Part shown: one piece after another, positions 3,903 through 5,405 of the stretch | Numbering within the stretch: position 1 is the stretch's first letter | Layout of the letters: each line of letters opens with the position of its first letter | Source: Frigididesulfovibrio sp031551885 | GTDB lineage: Bacteria > Desulfobacterota > Desulfovibrionia > Desulfovibrionales > Desulfovibrionaceae | Direction: 5' to 3' | Length of the DNA stretch: 5,405 nucleotides | Assembly (NCBI GenBank): GCA_031551885.1 | Contig: JAVBMX010000074.1 | Location: forward strand, 1-5,405 | Made by a program: the position numbers and the translations under genes | The notes under the pieces: model-generated | Seen by the model: the letters and a program-made list of their open reading frames with translations, nothing else | The model's database searches: none | What the model was told of the DNA's origin: nothing

Positions 3903-5405
3903 ATGGCCCAACTCAACAAGCAATTCGGCAAGATCGAGGTGGCGTTGCCCACGCCGCACCTGCTCAATCTGCAGGTGGACTCCTACAAGAAATTTCTCCA
4001 GGAGGGCATCACCGAACGCGACCCCGGCGAAGGCCTGGAAGGCGTGTTCCGCTCGGTCTTTCCCATTGAAGACTTCAACCGTACCGCCAGCCTCGAATTC
4101 GTGGGCTACGAGATCGGCGAGCCCAAGTACGACCAGGCCGAATGCCTGAGCAAAGGTCTGACGTACGAGGCCCCCATCCGGATCAAGGTGCGCCTGGTGG
4201 TCTTTGACGTGGACGAGGAATCCGGCAACCGGACCATCCGCGACATCAAAGAACAGGACATCTACTTCGGCACCCTGCCGCTGATGACCGAAAAAGGCAC
4301 CTTCATCATCAACGGCACCGAGCGGGTCATCGTCAACCAGCTCCAGCGCTCGCCGGGCATCATCTTTGAGCACGACTCGGGCAAGACCCACTCCAGCCGC
4401 AAGGTGCTGTACTCGTGCCGGGTCATTCCCATGCGCGGCTCGTGGCTCGACTTCGACTACGACCACAAAGACATCCTCTACGTGCGCATCGACCGCCGGC
4501 GTAAAATGCCGGCCACGGTGCTCTTCCGGGCCATGGGCATGAGCCGGGAAGACATCCTGCGCACCTTCTATAAATTCGAATATTACAATCTTGAAAAAGA
4601 CGGCAAGATCACCCGCGACGTGGACAAGGACCTGTACCGCAAGGAAAATGCCCATGCGGACATCCTGGGCGCCGACGGCGCGGTCGTGGTCAAAGCCGGC
4701 CGGCCGATCACCAAAAAGGCTTGGCGCACCTTGTGCGAAGGCGGCATCTCCTGCGTGGAGGTGGCCCCGGAATCTCTTGAGGGCCTGTTCCTGGCCGAAG
4801 ACATCGTCAACGAAGCCACCGGCGAAGTGCAGGCCGAAGCCACGGACGAAATCAGCGCCTCGCTGATCGAGACCCTGCGCGAATCCGGCGCCAAGCGGAT
4901 CAGTGTGCTGCACACCAAGGGTATCGACACGTCTTCGTCGATCCGCGACACCATGGTCATGGACAAAACCACGGACCAGGAAAGCGCCCAGGTGGAAATT
5001 TACCGCCGCCTGCGCCCCAGCTCGCCGCCCACTCCGGAAATCGCGGCGGGCTTTTTCGACAACCTGTTCCGCTCGCCCGACTATTACGACCTCTCGCCGG
5101 TGGGCCGCTACAAGCTCAACCAGCGTCTGAGCCTGAGCACGCCGCTGAACGTGCGGGTGCTGACGGACGAAGACATCATCAAGGCCATTCAGGTGCTCAA
5201 CCACCTGAAGGACTCCCACGGCCCGGCCGACGACATCGACCATTTGGGCAACCGCCGGGTGCGCCCGGTGGGCGAACTGGTGGAAAACCAGTACCGCATC
5301 GGCCTGGTGCGCATGGAGCGGGCCATCAAGGAACGCATGAGCCTGCAGGAAGTGGGCACCCTGATGCCCCACGACCTGATCAACCCCAAGCCGGTCACGG
5401 CCGTG
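3903..5405 (+). CDS. rpoB: DNA-directed RNA polymerase subunit beta, N-terminal part (cut by window end)
   Basis: The first 501 codons of RpoB, the catalytic beta subunit of RNA polymerase; bacterial beta subunits run about 1,200-1,400 residues. The reading frame stays open to the last base. Diagnostic segments align with E. coli RpoB: FRSVFPI (49-55), TLPLMTEKGTFIINGTERVI (124-143), QLQRSPG (146-152, the N-terminal rifampicin-contact region), KTHSSRKVLY (161-170), RGSWLDFDYD (178-187), IDRRRKMPAT (196-205), DDIDHLGNRRVRPVGELVEN (443-462) and LMPHDLINPKP (487-497). These cover the protrusion and lobe (beta1/beta2) domains. The window ends just before the segment matching rifampicin cluster I, so resistance-type changes there cannot be read. 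Rifampicin sensitivity is not inferable. The start is fixed by GAGGTGA. The usual upstream neighbours rplJ and rplL are absent. Confidence 0.98.
   Translation, partial: MAQLNKQFGKIEVALPTPHLLNLQVDSYKKFLQEGITERDPGEGLEGVFRSVFPIEDFNRTASLEFVGYEIGEPKYDQAECLSKGLTYEAPIRIKVRLVVFDVDEESGNRTIRDIKEQDIYFGTLPLMTEKGTFIINGTERVIVNQLQRSPGIIFEHDSGKTHSSRKVLYSCRVIPMRGSWLDFDYDHKDILYVRIDRRRKMPATVLFRAMGMSREDILRTFYKFEYYNLEKDGKITRDVDKDLYRKENAHADILGADGAVVVKAGRPITKKAWRTLCEGGISCVEVAPESLEGLFLAEDIVNEATGEVQAEATDEISASLIETLRESGAKRISVLHTKGIDTSSSIRDTMVMDKTTDQESAQVEIYRRLRPSSPPTPEIAAGFFDNLFRSPDYYDLSPVGRYKLNQRLSLSTPLNVRVLTDEDIIKAIQVLNHLKDSHGPADDIDHLGNRRVRPVGELVENQYRIGLVRMERAIKERMSLQEVGTLMPHDLINPKPVTAV

Noticed and set aside
3615..5372. 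585-codon open frame on the minus strand opposite rpoB
   Set aside because: It is a shadow of rpoB: the strong C/G third-position bias removes stops on the opposite strand. Its product is His/Val/Asp-rich with no domain.

Overview
The window is GC-rich bacterial DNA that most resembles a sulfate-reducing or related Desulfovibrionaceae genome (Desulfovibrio or Bilophila type). I infer this from three things: strong C/G third-position codon use, an RpoB N-terminus of proteobacterial type, and long hairpin-rich intergenic blocks of the kind I associate with that group. The species cannot be fixed from sequence alone. All three confident protein genes read on the + strand.

Layout: (1) 1-174 holds G/C homopolymer hairpins, including a run of 16 C. 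(2) 175-1068 is an acetamidase/formamidase family gene. (3) 1069-1363 is a hairpin-rich spacer with one possible 25-codon ORF. (4) 1364-2383 encodes an FMN-dependent alpha-hydroxy-acid oxidoreductase with an N-terminal cysteine cluster, followed by a clear intrinsic terminator at 2418-2448. (5) 2449-3902 is about 1.45 kb without a convincing protein gene. It contains two diverged copies of one roughly 270-300 bp structured element in inverted orientation (about 2541-2812 and 3052-3351), an A/C-rich stretch, and a putative promoter, short leader and terminator-like hairpin ahead of rpoB. (6) 3903-5405 is the first 501 codons of rpoB, cut by the window edge just before the region matching the main rifampicin cluster.

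The first two genes may form a small catabolic pair: amide hydrolysis releasing ammonia and an acid, then FMN-dependent oxidation of a 2-hydroxy acid. The 295 bp spacer and lack of a shared substrate signature make this only a possibility. rpoB is a separate unit. The ribosomal protein genes that normally precede it (rplJ-rplL) are absent from the 1.5 kb upstream.

The strongest unexplained signal is the inverted pair of elements. Eight landmarks occur in the same order in both copies. At matching positions the copies carry strong hairpins with different sequences, so pairing is kept while bases changed. The right copy ends in a terminator-like hairpin facing the minus strand, with no minus-strand gene feeding it. 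Together with the missing rplJL, this suggests a past rearrangement upstream of rpoB. The second point of interest is the terminator-like UUCG hairpin between the putative rpoB promoter and its start codon.
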